NCBI GenBank assembly: GCA_024760905.1 | Contig: CM045729.1 | Span: 82,669,050-82,733,049 of the forward strand | Source of the DNA: Plotosus lineatus | Taxonomy: Eukaryota > Chordata > Actinopteri > Siluriformes > Plotosidae | Direction: 5' to 3' | Length of the DNA: 64,000 nt | In this document: positions 43,844 through 55,203 of the stretch, in pieces | How positions within the stretch are numbered: the first letter of the stretch is position 1 | Layout of the letters: each line of letters begins with the position of its first letter | Notes under the pieces: generated by a model | Database searches by the model: none | The model's input: the letters and a program-made list of their open reading frames with translations, nothing else | What the model was told of the DNA's origin: nothing | Program-made: the position numbers and the translations under genes

Positions 43844-44335
43844 TGTGAGAACTCTATCTCTTGCATAGGCTCTCCTGTGTTCCTGCACGGTCTGGATTCC
43901 TGTATCTCAACGTCTAAGAGTACTCCGGGAACAGAAGACCACAAACCACCCGAGTTAAATCAAGCTGGTTTCTTCATCAACTGCTCAGAGTGTGCTTCTG
44001 AGCATAAGCTTTTTATACAGTATGTGTTCGTGCAAAAAAGCAGACAAGATACAGAATCAGGTGTCCTTGGTTCAGAGTACATTGGTCATAACATTTGTTC
44101 ATGAGAGTCATGTGTGAGATTGATAGCAAGGCAGCTGATAGCTCATATCCGTTATTTTGCTTTAGCGACTTGCGTCAATGCGAAGATTGGAAAAGATAGA
44201 ACGGGAACAAACAAGGACACACGGTTCGATCTGGTTCTTCTAGCATGCATAAGTGAGGGGGGAAGACATTGAGTTACTATCGGTCACAGAGAATAGTTAT
44301 AGAGTAACATACAGACATATGAATATATTCTAACA
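43844..44335 (-). repeat. 5' LTR of minus-strand provirus (492 bp)
   Basis: Minus strand begins tgttagaatatattcat and ends ...gttctcaca. TATA-like tataaaaag at about 44018-44010. The R/U5 part (gacgttgagatacaggaatcc) matches the other provirus, while U3 does not. The usual aataaa position reads aagaaa. Confidence 0.85.
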
Positions 44336-45335
44336 CTTCTGCTCTGCTGTTTGGCAACACTCTCACCCACTACTACTTTGCAGTCACTGACTTCCTTCAA
44401 ATTACATTGCCTACACAAGATGTAGTCTACCTGTGTGCTCCTACCTCCACTTATGAAAATAAGTCACCCTATGCTCCTGTTTCTTCTTGAAGAAAGTATT
44501 CACCACAGCCATTTCCATCCTTTTTGCAAAATCGATCAACATCTGTCCTTCTGTGGTCCTGTCCTGGATACCAAACCTACCCATCACTTCCTCGCCCCCC
44601 CCGTTTCCTGCACAAACATGTCCATTGAAGTCTGCACCAATGACCACTCTTTCACCTCTGGGGGTACTCTGCATCACTTCATCTAACTCCCTCCAGAATC
44701 TCTCCTTCTCTTTTTGCACACATCCTGCCTGTGGGGCATAAGCACTAACATTGAACATCACACCTTCAATTTCTAACTTGAGACTCATCACTCTGTCTGA
44801 CACTCTTTTCACTTCTAGAACATTCCTGACAAACGTATCCTTCAAGATCACTCCGACTCCATTTCTGTTCCTATCCACAACATGGTAAAATAGTTTAAGC
44901 CCTACTCCTAAGCTTCTAGCCTTGCTACCTTTCCACCTGGTCTCCTGAACACACAGTACGTCCACCTTCCTCCTCTGCATCATGTCAGCCAGCTTTCCAT
45001 CTTTTCCTTGCATAGTTCAACATTCAAAGTCCCTACTCTCAGTCCTAGACTTTTCCTCTTCTCTCTCTGCCTACGGACACGCCTCCCGCCTCGCCTTCTT
45101 CGACCAACAGTAGTCCAATTTCCATCAGCACCCTGTTGGTTAACAGCATTGATGGCAGTCGTTGTTAACCTGGGCCTCAACCGATCCGGTATGGAGGTAA
45201 TATTTGTGAGTTGCATGATAAAGTTTGGCATTGGTTTTACACTGGATGCCCTTCCTGACAGAACCCTCTGCATTTTTCTGGGCTTGGGACCAGCATAATG
45301 GGGAGAGACACTGGTTTGTGCCCCCCGCCTCACGA
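44336..45335 (-). mobile_element. RTE-clade LINE copy F-G-H, segment 3 (endonuclease and 5' UTR)
   Basis: Minus-strand endonuclease and ORF start (45013-44441; VDVLCVQETRWKGSKARSLG, IGADFNGHVCAGNGG) and 5' UTR to about 45335, the full-length 5' end. A deletion of about 55 bp lies near 44348. With segments 1 and 2 it totals about 2.9 kb, consistent with one full-length copy. Confidence 0.88.
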
Positions 45336-45439
45336 ATGAGGAAAAAGGTTATACATCATCTCAAACAATCAGCAGGAGGGAGAACTACCATTGGCTGAAT
45401 TTGAATCACGTAACAGTTACTCGGCAACCCTCGAATATG

Positions 45440-45865
45440 CAGAAGCGCGAGTGGAAAACCGTGAATAGTCAAGGGCCTACTGTATATGTGTATATAATAA
45501 TCAGTAAATACATATTCAACTCTATAAATGCTTATAATAACAATTAAACATTAAAAAATCATTAATTAAAATGTAAATAAAATATAAATACACACAGACG
45601 TGCGCGTGCATGCGTGCAGATGCGAGTGCATGCACTCAGATGCGCACCTCACAATTAACTAGTTTTGATGGAAGGTTTTGGGTTGTTTTTTTTTGTTTGT
45701 TTGTTTAGGGGTTTTTGCATAATTGGCTTTGTTTTTGTGTCATTTTACTTAACTTTTCCCCCTATTCTTTGTTTAATTTCCTTATTCTTTTTAATTCGAT
45801 GAATATTAAAAAAAAAACAAAAACTCACGATTCACTGAAGCCACAACAAGGGATCCCTGTATATA
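45440..45865. mobile_element. Tigger-like relic (family T1)
   Basis: Has the T1 order: 'gtaaatacatattcaactctataaatgct' at 45505-45535, a T-rich stretch, 'ttcgatgaatatt' at 45796-45810, 'gattcactgaagcc' and 'gggatccctgta'. Here the site hit by LINE B and the S1 SINE in other copies is uninterrupted. Confidence 0.6.
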
Positions 45866-46047
45866 ACTTATTAGTAACTTATCCAGAACCTATCGAAAAT
45901 TTATAGCTAGCTCATATCAAACTTATTTCCAACCTATATTGACGGCTGTAGATGTACCAGACGTTTTCCTGACAACCACAGAACTTTTATTGAACATCTT
46001 TCTAACTTACAGCGGGCGGATCATGGGTGTATTGGCAGAGTTTAGGA

Positions 46048-46165
46048 CAGAAGTCGGCAACCTGAGGCACCGGAGCCATATGAGGCTCTTTTATCCCTCT
46101 ACTGTGGTTCCTGTGGCTTATAGTGCCACCAGACAAACTACCAATTTTGTCCCTCAGTAAGTGAG
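46048..46165 (+). mobile_element. hAT MITE fragment
   Basis: Starts cagaagtcggcaacctgaggc with 'ccggagccatatgaggctc', a spelling typical of one hAT terminus. The other end is missing. Confidence 0.5.
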
Positions 46166-46284
46166 TAATGTATAAATCTAAAAAGAGCAAAGTTTCTGAC
46201 AAAAAAAAATGTTTAGTGCATTATGGACGGATTCATTTGCTTTCATTGCTGGAGAAACTGGTTTGCCTGCATGCTAAATATCAT

Positions 46285-46620
46285 CATTTTCTGTAGCCAC
46301 TTAATCCTAATTAGGGTCACAGGGAAGCAGGCGCCCATTCCAGTTAACTCTAGGTGAGGGCAGAGTACACCCTGGACAGCTCGCTAGGCCATTGCAAGGC
46401 GGAAACACACTGGCGGCTTTGTAGCCTACTCTTGTTGAAGGTCAGCAATGGTTCTTATTCATGTCTCACACCATAGGCAGTGAGAGACATGACTGGCTTT
46501 TGAAAACCCAGTTAGCTGCACTGGAAGGACAGTGACAACCTTGTGGAAATTGGGACTCGAACCCCCAACCTTAGGATCAGCGATCCAGCACCCTATACCA
46601 GTAGGCCACCACTGCCCACA
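46285..46620 (-). mobile_element. S2 SINE, near complete
   Basis: Minus strand: head at 46618-46545 (A-box tggcctactgg, B-box ggttcgagtcc), body, 'caatgg' segment and L2-type tail ending near 46290 ('acttaatcctaattagggtc' displayed). Possible duplication 'catgcta' outside both ends (46270, 46618). Confidence 0.75.
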
Positions 46621-46669
46621 TGCTATAAACTGCATTCGACAAAAGTTATGACAGGGTTTTTCGTATAAG

Positions 46670-46815
<146 letters not shown>

Positions 46816-46819
46816 TTTT

Positions 46820-47400
46820 TTTTTAGATCAAGGTATAAGGTTTTTCGGCCTTTACCCTTACACACAGAGATTGTTCCAGATTCTCTCAATCTTTGGATGA
46901 TGTTTTGCATGGTAGATGATGATAACTTCAAACTCTTTGCAATTTTTTGCTGGGAAGCACTTTTCTGATATTGGTCCACTATCTTTCTGCACAACATTGG
47001 GGAAATTGGGATCCTCTACCATCTTCACTTCTGAGAGACACTGCCACTCTGAGAAGCTGTTTTTATACTCAGTCATGTTGCCAATAGACCTTATTAGTGG
47101 TAACTGGTCTTCCAGCTGTTCGTTATAAGTGCTTTATAAGTGACTTTTCCAGCCTCGTATTGCTACCTGTCCTAATTTTTCTGAGATTATGAGAGAGTTT
47201 ACACCATGAAATTTTCAATCATCATATCGCTCCTTCAAAAGCATTTTCTCAGTTTGAACTTTTTACTCATCATCTATGTTCTATTCGGAATAAAATGTTG
47301 AAAATTAGCACTTCCACACCATTGCATTCATTTTTATTCATAATTTGTATAGTTTCCCAACTTTTTTGGAATCCGGTTTGTAAATATGTGATGAAAAATT
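46820..47400 (-). pseudogene. Tc1-like transposase N-terminus, relic
   Basis: Minus-strand frame 46997-46850 reads [20 protein letters not shown] and then [19 protein letters not shown]. This is a helix-turn-helix DNA-binding domain of the Tc1/mariner type. Upstream (47128-47000) is weak coding similarity. The DDE catalytic domain is absent because an AT microsatellite begins at the break. Terminal repeats were not found. Confidence 0.6.
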
Positions 47401-47765
47401 AGCAAACAATAACAAATTGAAATGTTGAAAGACGAGCCCAGAAAAAAGTTGCGTTCATGATAGTCCAGGTCACATGCTGACGATACATCCGAATATGTTA
47501 AATGTGTTATGGGTAAGTTTTGTGTAAGTCATGGCATGCTGGTATAAGTTGTAGTATGGCAAGGTCCTTTTTTTCATGACCTCACCTTACTACTAATTAT
47601 ATCAGCTTGCTGTAACTTACGCAAAATTTACCCATAGCATATCCCGGGTACTCCAGCATATCTGCCAAATTTCTCATGCATTGGCATATGCTGGCTAAAT
47701 CACAAAATATGCAAGAGGGGCTTTACACAAAAATTACTTAAATGAAGTCTTCATCTCAGATCATA
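47400..47765 (+). other. No gene recognised
   Basis: AT-rich. Contains loose inverted similarity around 'taagttttgtgtaagtcatggcatgctgg' and 'gcttgctgtaacttacgcaaaatttacc' (47510-47635), perhaps a small MITE. Confidence 0.35.
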
Positions 47766-47769
47766 CATA

Positions 47770-48875
47770 CATCAATCATTCATTATATGAACCGATTAAT
47801 CCTAATTACATTTGCAGGGAGACTGTCACCCATCTCTGCCGACTCTGAGCGAGGGCAGAGAACACCCTGGACAACTCGCCAGGTCATCGCTAGACAGAAA
47901 CACGCTAACAGCTATACAGCTCCTTTGGACGAAAATCAGCAGTGGTTCTTCTACATCAGAGGTTCCCAACCTTTCGGCACTCGCACTTGAAGAGATCACG
48001 AGCTGAAGGGTCACTTCTTAGATCCAGAAATTTATCTTGGATATTATCTGGGATGCTGGGTACATCAAGTTCAGTACAAAATGGGTTCCGTACCAGGACC
48101 TCCTGTTCCTGTGACAGCTCAGGGAAGTAATGCTCAATTTCCTTTTCCAGAGACTGAAGACGTTCGATAGTCTCATCCTTGAGGAACTGATCCAGTTGGT
48201 TCTGAGACTCATCTATCACTCCACAAAGTTTCTCAAACATAGCGATATTTCCAAGATTGGTTTTCCGACGCATGTTCTGCAGTTTGGAAACAAAGGCCCG
48301 AAGACTATTTTGAAAAAGCACATGTATTTCCCTTCCTTGAAGCTTCATATTGAGCTTGTTCGGCGGGTCAAAAAAATCTACAAAAATATCAGATATGCAA
48401 CCTTTTTATTCCAGGCTTCATCTTCGAAGTGAACTAGAAGATCTTTCCTTTCTTGAATGTCCAGGAAAAGCTTTATTTCATCTTTCATTTCAAAGACACA
48501 ATTACTAACGTTTCCTTTCAACAACCAATGTAGCTTGGCTAGTAAAATGTAGAATTCTAGATAGGAAAATGTAAGTGCATGAGAAATGTAACTGATGAAA
48601 CAAATATGTTGTTATCATAAGCTACTTCTAACAAGGCTACACGACTCTCCTTCCAAGCCTTTGCGACCCTCCAGGAGGTCGTGACCCACCGGTTGGTAAC
48701 CTCTGTTCTGCATGAGCCTCTCACCACAGCCAGTGAGATACAATGTTGGCCTCTGATAACCCAGTTAGGTGCACTGTGGGACAGCAGTGACAACCCGGTG
48801 ATAGTGGGACATGAACTCCTGACCTTGTGATCAGTAATCCAGAATCCAGCGCAGTTTACCACCGGGCCACCAGTA
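47770..48875 (-). mobile_element. S2 SINE split by a hAT element
   Basis: The tail and body lie at 47770-47956 and the head side at 48706-48875 (B-box region 'gacatgaactcctgacc' displayed, head to 'ccaccgggccaccagta'). The halves join in the normal S2 order once the hAT at 47957-48705 is ignored. Confidence 0.75.
47957..48705 (-). pseudogene. hAT element with transposase fragment, in SINE
   Basis: Inverted ends cagaggttcccaacc (47957-47971) and ggttggtaacctctg (48691-48705), one mismatch. Flanks ttctacat (47949-47956) and ttctgcat (48706-48713) are a 7-of-8 duplication. The minus-strand frame 48348-47956 (FLKDETIERLQSLEKEIEHY, IQDKFLDLRSDPSARDLFK) looks like the C-terminal region of Charlie/ZBED5-type transposases. 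The N-terminal part and dimerisation end are missing. Confidence 0.75.
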
Positions 48876-48878
48876 TCT

Positions 48879-48918
48879 CTCTCTTTCTCTCTGTCTTTCT
48901 CTCTCTCTCTCGCTCTCT

Positions 48919-48957
<39 letters not shown>
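48879..48957 (+). repeat. (TC)n-(CA)n compound microsatellite
   Basis: CT-rich run then about 17 CA units. Confidence 0.9.
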
Positions 48958-49174
48958 AGCAAGACACTGCCTTGATGATTGTCATGCTTTACTTTACAAC
49001 AGCTGTTCCCTGGATGTGTAACTGCTCACTACTATACACACACTTTCAAAATATTGAGGAGCAGAATATGTTTTGAGAGTGAGCATATTTTTTTTGAAGT
49101 GAGGATATTTTCACTGGTCCTCACTTCTTCAGAGTGCTGTTTGTGGGTTAAGAGTTGGTTGTAGGGTTCACACA

Positions 49175-49502
49175 ACCATTTATTTTTCGAATCGTTTAAT
49201 TCTAATTAGGGTCGTGAGAGGCTGGTGCCCATCTCAGCTGACTCTGTGAGAGGGTGTGGTACACGCTGGACATCTCGCCAGGCCATCACACTCACGTTCA
49301 CACCTAGGGACGATTCGGAAGAGCCATTTAGCCTCCTGTGCATGTTGTTGGACTGTGGGAGGAAACCAGAGTACCTGGAGGAAACCCAGGCAAACACAGG
49401 GAGAACATGCAAACTCCACACAGAAACGCCCAGGCTGGGAATCGAACCCAGGACCTTCTTGCTGTGAAGTGGACGTGCTAACCACTCCGCCACTGTGTTG
49501 CC
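49175..49502 (-). mobile_element. S3 SINE, complete head and body
   Basis: Minus strand: tRNA-like head with A-box tggcggagtgg and B-box ggttcgattcc (about 49490-49432), body 'tgtgtggagtttgcatgttc' and 'ggtttcctcccacagtcc', tail 'ggcctggcgagatgtccagcg' to 'ttagaattaaacgattcg'. Confidence 0.8.
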
Positions 49503-49587
49503 TGGTTGTAAGTTAAAATTAGGTTCAGGTTAGGGTTAGGCAAAGGTCAGGGATCAGTGTTTAATTTTAGTTGGTAAAGTTAGTATT

Positions 49588-49925
49588 GGGCAGTGGTGGT
49601 AAGGTGCTGGATTACCGATCCCACGGTTAGGGGTTCAAATTCCACTATAACCGGGATGCACTGCTGTCCGCCCGGTGCAGCTAACTGGGTTATCAAAGGC
49701 TGGCTGTGTCTTTCACTGCCTGTGGTGGGAAGTTCCTGTAAAAGAACCATTGCTGACTTTCATTAAAAGGAGATACATAGCCCTCAGTGTGTTTCTGCCC
49801 CATGATGGCCTGGCACACTGTCCAGGGTGTAGTCTGCCCTCGCCCAAAGTTGGCTGGGATGGGCGCCAACCTTCCCATAACCCTAATTAGGATTAAACGG
49901 TTCATAAAATGAATGGATGAATGAA
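49588..49925 (+). mobile_element. S2 SINE
   Basis: Head 'ggcagtggtggtaaggtgctggattacc' (A-box decayed), B-box ggttcaaattcc, body (cagctaactgggttatcaaa), caatgg/ctgactttcatt segment, then L2-type tail 'cctaattaggattaaacgg' and 'cataaaatgaatggatgaatg'. Head and body equal those of S1; the tail does not. Confidence 0.8.
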
Positions 49926-49996
49926 GTTAGGGTTCGAGGATAGATTATTTTAGTGAAGGTCTCCACAGTGATGGAGATACAGGATTGATAAGACAG

Positions 49997-50140
<144 letters not shown>

Positions 50141-50334
50141 ATACGTATATATTATATTACAGATTATATAATATATACGTAAATGGCACACGGTTAAAAA
50201 CATTTTAGAAACTGTTTTCATGTTTGGAAAGTATATTTAGAAAATTGCTCTTTTTTAATTATTCAGTAAACTAGAAAATTTTATTACATGTACCAGTGAT
50301 GATTTGTCCATACACTGAAATTCTTAAATTCTAT

Positions 50335-50600
50335 TAGAGTCATGAAAAAGCTGAAACCTATTTCAGCCGACTCTGGGCTAGGGCAGGGTACAAGCCGAAC
50401 AGCTTGCCAGATCATTGCAGGGCCAACACACATACATAGAACCATTCAGATTTGGGACAATTTAAAAAAGCCATTTAGCCCAATGTGCATGTCTTTGGAC
50501 TGTTGGAGGAACCCGGAGATCCCAGAGGAGAACCACAAACGGGATGAGCACTCCACACAGAAACATCTTCACTGAGCCTGGGACTCGGACTCTGTGACTC
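50335..50600 (-). repeat. S3-type SINE relic
   Basis: Reversed tail and body ('ctctgggctagggcagggtac', 'catgtctttggactgttggagg', 'cactccacacagaaac'). The head is decayed. Confidence 0.6.
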
Positions 50601-51353
50601 ACACTGTAATTATTTAATATTTTTTGATATGTATTTGTCCAGGTTTGACTGTTCAGGGGTTCATGGTTCACTTTACTCAGCGATTCCCAGATGTCCCTTC
50701 TCCAGCAGTGCTGTCAGGACAGATGTGTCAAAGGGGGTGAGAACCGCCTGTGCCATCTGCGTTTGTTCCTCGGCTGAACCGATGTCAACAACCTTAAACA
50801 CATCCTAATGATAAATAATATAACAGTGTAATGTGGTTTTGGTTATGAAAATATCAGCTGATTGGCTTCTTCTCTGACCGTTGAATGTAGCTGTTTACAG
50901 TGAATGTATGTTCTCCTGAGAATAAGGAAACAGTCCACTGTTACTGAACTGCCCCAAAGTGTTAAGCAGGTGAAGATATCAGTACGACATCAGCCCCTCA
51001 AGGGACGCATCGACAAGGTGCGTGATTATTAAACCAGAGATTGCAAGTTTGAATCTGTGTTAATTCCACATTACTGGTCCATGGGAGCTAATTGGCTGAG
51101 CACTCACGAGAGGGAGGACAGTGTACGCTCACTTCCTTGTCACTTGCAGTGATCATCATCCAATCATGAGTGTCTGAGAGGTCAATCGTATGAGGAAGTG
51201 TACAGCAACCAAATACACATGCACTGCAGTTCAGAAAGAGGCGGGTGGTTACCATTGCATGTCACGGAGAGGGCGTGTGCACCTGGCGTCTGCGTATGTT
51301 CACCCCTCCTTGGTCTGTGGTGGTTGTGTGATAGGGAAGGTAATACCTGATGG

Positions 51354-51356
<3 letters not shown>
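50601..51356 (+). other. No gene recognised
   Basis: Mixed-composition, apparently unique. No supported exon. Confidence 0.45.

Positions 51357-51426
<70 letters not shown>
51357..51426 (+). repeat. (TG)n microsatellite
   Basis: About 35 TG units. Confidence 0.95.
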
Positions 51427-51428
<2 letters not shown>

Positions 51429-51952
51429 TGATAAATAAATAAAAAAATAAATAAATATGTGATTTATTTGAAATGTGTTCCTTTGCATGTGTTCCTTGGT
51501 GTTGACTGTTTCTTTAACAACATCCTGACCCTTCCTGCTCATCTTCATCAGCTTTATAAAGTGCTCCTGAGGACAAACGTGGTGATGTAATAGCACATGT
51601 CATCATGTTCATTCCATCTCTGCAGGGTTCCCGAGGGTTTTATTAGCAGGATGAGGAGTGAGCGCTGAAGGATTTCTCTCGGACTCTGCAGCGCTCAGAC
51701 AGGCCATGATGTGATCCGAAGTACAAGGTTTATAGGGAAAAGTACATTCATTAAAAAAATAACACATTTCCTTATTTCTTTTTGGGAAAGTCTTTACTCT
51801 CAGAGCATGATTCCCAGTGAACAATTTAAAATTACCATGATTTCCAGTAACCGGTTTTATTCACTGTGTGGAGTGAGTGACAGCAGGTATCCTGACGGAG
51901 CAAAGTGGAGCTATCATCAACTGATAAGTGAAATTATTTTGGTAAGTAAATA

Positions 51953-52518
51953 CAGTGATACCGCAGCTAACGAATTTAATCCGTTTCGAGGGCGAGCTCA
52001 TAAGTCGAAAAGTTCGTTAGATGAAACAATAATTCCCATTATAAATAACAGGTACGACCCCGACCCGTATGACCCTGGTAAACGTGCTTTTTTTTGCCAT
52101 AATGTACTATAATTTAGTGTAATTGCACATCTTGTACAGTAGGTGGCAATGGCGCTCTCATTGTGTTCCCTATGGTGTGGGGAAAAAGCACCAAGCAAAC
52201 CATATGAAGTGCAGTAAATACTATTTATAGTGACACGCGAGACGCTGGGGGCGGCATGAAACTTTTTTTTTTCTTCCTAGAGGGGACGTCACAGAAAATA
52301 ATTAAGAAGCACTGCACAAGGCGTTCTCGGAGCATGGAGGAATACACGCGGAAGAATACATGCGGAAGAATACGAGGCTAATCAGCCCAGAAAAGCCTTT
52401 TTGAGGAGTGCTCGTAAAGTGACTATTTATCTCATTGGATGGGGCAGATTTTGGTGGATCGAAGCTCTTTTCATGGAAAATTCATTATAAAGGACACTCA
52501 TTAGACGCGATACCACTG
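51953..52518. mobile_element. Tigger-type MITE, 566 bp, TA duplication
   Basis: Ends cagtgataccgc (51953-51964) and gcgataccactg (52507-52518) are inverted with one mismatch, and TA lies outside both. The first interior bases 'agctaacgaattt' also match the right end in inverted form loosely. Typical of non-autonomous TcMar-Tigger elements. No open transposase frame. Confidence 0.75.
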
Positions 52519-53158
52519 TATTTGTTTTCTTGGTGATCCATTTTAAAGTACAGTATATAAAATGAAATATGCAATATAGAATACAGTATACAATATAGAA
52601 ATATATAAATACCCTGTAGAAGTTGCTGCATGTTTGTCTTGTTGAGTTTATATGAACAGTAGATGCAGCTTGCTAAAAGAGCTAATTAGCGAGCTGTAGC
52701 ATTATCTGATGCGTTTATAAAGTGAATGGTACTGGATTAAGGTTAAACTCTCCTCCCTGTTACCACACATATAGAACTACCCTTAGACATATGTAGTAGG
52801 GCTAACCTGAAAATTAGGGATAAATTTACCCACAAAATTAAGACTTTTCCTATCTTAAAAGCTCTTAACCGCATCAATGTAATTTCAGATTCACCATAAG
52901 GCGTCATATAATCGTATACAGCGTACAGTATGTTGTCATTGAAACAGTTAATGTTACCAGAAGAGTACCAGAACCAGTCGGAGGAAAACCAGTTAGTCTC
53001 TGAGTTTACTTACATTGTGTTGTTGTCATGTGCCGCATTAATTACTGAAACTATTTGACAGGCAGATCGCTGCGGCCTCTGCTGAAATGTGCTACTTATA
53101 CGGTCCATCGTAGTAAAGAGGAGCTGAACAAAGCAAAGCTCTCAAGTTACCAGTCACT
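52519..53158 (+). other. No gene recognised
   Basis: AT-rich sequence without a supported exon or repeat. Confidence 0.45.
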
Positions 53159-53630
53159 ATGTTCCAACCCTCACCGATGATCACAGGCTTTGGGTAGTGA
53201 CCCAAAGAATAAGATCACGGATACTAGCGATGAAAATGAGCTTCCTTCACGGAGCGCTCTCTTTAGAGATAGAGTGAAAAGCTCAGCTATCCAGGAGGAG
53301 CTTTGAATAGAACAGTTGATCCTCCGCATCGAAAGGAGCCAGTTGAGGTGGTTCAGGCATCTGATTAGAATGACCTCCCAACGTCTCCCTGATGTGACCG
53401 GGAAGAGACCCTGAGGTCGACCTAGAACACACTGAAGAGATTATGTGCCTCGGCTGTTCTGGGAACACCCCAATGTCCCCCCAGAAGAGCTGGAGGAAGT
53501 GGCTGGGGAGAGGGAGGTCTGGACCTAATTACTTCGGATGCTACCCTGATTAACCTGACCCCAGATTAAGAGGATGATGATGATGATGATGTTTATGATG
53601 ATAATGATGATGATGATTGTCATGATGAAT
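53159..53630 (+). mobile_element. Rex3-like LINE 3' end, 5'-truncated
   Basis: Plus-strand match to the C-terminal part of the Rex3-like element at 17221-17680: 'gttccaaccctcacc', 'tttgggtagtgacc', 'gccagttgaggtggttcaggcatctg' (RLRWFRHL type), then 'gaagagctggaggaagtggctgggg'. It ends in a GAT/ATG repeat (53573-53625), the usual short-repeat tail. Many stops. Confidence 0.85.
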
Positions 53631-54287
53631 GAAACTGTATATCAGGACATCATAACAGTTTGAGGGGATTCAGGTTCCGATTCAGTTCAGATTTAGAGTT
53701 CAAGGGAATTTAAATGTGATTAAATCAGTACTTTATCTCTGTTTTTATGATGTTATTATTTTATTTATATTTGGTTCAGGTAACATTGCATGTGTGGTGT
53801 GATAATTGCTCTATGTTTGAGATCATGTGTTCTTTTATTTGTACTTTTATTTTTTAATTGAATTATTTCTGTCCCTTATCGTGGTGAGTGAGCTTCAAAC
53901 TGAGACAGGATTTGGTAATATGAGTTTTAAATTTATGCTTGTAATGTTTTGGGTTCTTATTTTTTTCTTCAGGAAATCGGATATCCGGCCTCTGCTCTGA
54001 ACAGAACACCCGTTTTCAGAGCTTCAAGGTTTCAGCATCGTTTCTTAAGAAATAGATTACACTTTTTATTTACTGCATTGTCTTTTGCTTGTAATATTCC
54101 GAACATGTTTATACTTTAAATTGATAGATTATCCATTGAAAACTGATGGACCGGAACCAGCAGAGGGAAGAGCTCACAGAGCAGCACATTTGATGCCATT
54201 CATCTGGTTGTAGAAGAGAGAAATTACAGGAACATCATCCTCAGTTCTCAAATATTTCATCAATATTTTTATTGTTATATAAAGTGA
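53631..54287 (+). other. No gene recognised
   Basis: AT-rich. A stretch after 'ttttttcttcag' (53973 onward) looks like an acceptor but no recognisable protein follows. Confidence 0.4.
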
Positions 54288-54292
54288 CCATT
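54288..54292 (+). repeat. Provirus target duplication (left)
   Basis: ccatt, repeated at 62082-62086 directly after the 3' LTR. Confidence 0.8.
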
Positions 54293-55182
54293 TGAAGGAA
54301 TAAATTGATAGGGTAAATGAGACGCAACTATGTGTGTATTGGAAATGAGACGCAACTATGTGTGTATTGTAACTTCTGTATATCTAAAGCAGGGGTCACC
54401 AACCTTTTTGAAACTGAGAGCTACTTCATGGGTACCAATTAATGCGAAGGGCTACTAGGTCGATACACACCTCTGAAATTACAAATTTGCTCAATTTACA
54501 TTTAATTAGATTTAATTAGATGTTATTATTAATAATTAATGATATTCATCTATGTGAAGATATTGACTTGATTTAAAAATATATTCAAAAAAATTATATG
54601 CAGCTCAATGGAGAGTGGCGCTGTCCTAAAAATGGGCCTGTCCTAAAAATAGCAGTGAACAGGTCCGCGGGCAACTTATATTGTCCTTGCGGGCTACCTG
54701 GTGCCCACGGGCACCACGTTGGTGATCCCTGATCTAAAGCTTCCTGTTTTACTTGTAATCGTGACATGTGCGCTAGGCACATGAAACTGTTCCTGTGTCG
54801 TGTTTCGGTTCGGGTGTGGGATTCAGAAAGTAACAATGTATAACAATGAGGAAATGCTTTGAAATGTAATTAGCCAAGTGTTAAGCGCCTCAGGGCACAG
54901 ACATGTATATGGAAATGCTTTATCCCCAAGTGTTACGCACCGCAATGCACAAACATATATGTTAATGCTTTATGAACATGCAATTACTGCTTTGCACGCA
55001 TATCCCTCTGTATAAATAAGCGGACACTGCATGTGTTCGATGAGCTTCCGATGAATAAACCAGACTGATTTCACTCGTGTGGTTGCTCGTCTGTTGCTCC
55101 CGGAGCGCTCTCAGACGTTGAGATACAGGAATCCAGGTCATGCAGATTTAACTAGGAACTTCCACGGAGAAAAGTTCTAACA
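54293..55182 (+). repeat. 5' LTR of plus-strand provirus, interrupted by a MITE
   Basis: Begins tgaaggaataaattg and ends gttctaaca. It contains two copies of a ~28-bp unit (gagacgcaactatgtgtgta...) at 54315-54370, then a 342-bp hAT MITE (54390-54731). TATAAATA is at 55011-55018 and AATAAA at 55054-55059. Without the MITE it matches the 3' LTR except for two fewer repeat units and one base (A at 55140, G at 62039). Confidence 0.92.
54390..54731. mobile_element. hAT MITE inside the 5' LTR, perfect 8-bp TSD
   Basis: Flanked by atctaaag at 54382-54389 and 54732-54739. The 3' LTR shows the empty site (single 'tatctaaagcttcc' near 61635). Ends caggggtcaccaac and gttggtgatccctg are inverted. Same family as 27849-28170. 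Confidence 0.92.
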
Positions 55183-55185
55183 ATT

Positions 55186-55203
55186 TGGTGACCCCGACGT
55201 GAT
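55186..55203 (+). promoter_or_regulatory. Primer binding site, tRNA-Trp type
   Basis: tggtgaccccgacgtgat, three bases after the LTR. Complementary to the tRNA-Trp 3' end with CCA. Confidence 0.85.

Larger units (their letters stand above)
37933..44335 (-). mobile_element. Class I (gamma/epsilon-like) endogenous retrovirus, minus strand
   Basis: Old provirus copy with, on the minus strand: 5' LTR 44335-43844, primer site 43840-43823, gag remnant from 43583, pol 43269 to about 39690, env 39517-38153, polypurine tract and 3' LTR remnant. It is inserted in the RTE LINE F-G-H with a 5-bp duplication (cttct). Defects: most of gag deleted, a stop and frameshifts in pol, 3' LTR almost entirely deleted. 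env alone is open throughout. It is related to the plus-strand provirus at 54293-62081 (same gag start, pol order, RT box YADD and primer site) but the U3 regions differ. Confidence 0.92.

Noticed and set aside
53973..54030. Host exon after 'tttttcttcag'
   Set aside because: Acceptor-like, but no reading frame gives a recognisable protein and the downstream edge lacks a convincing donor.
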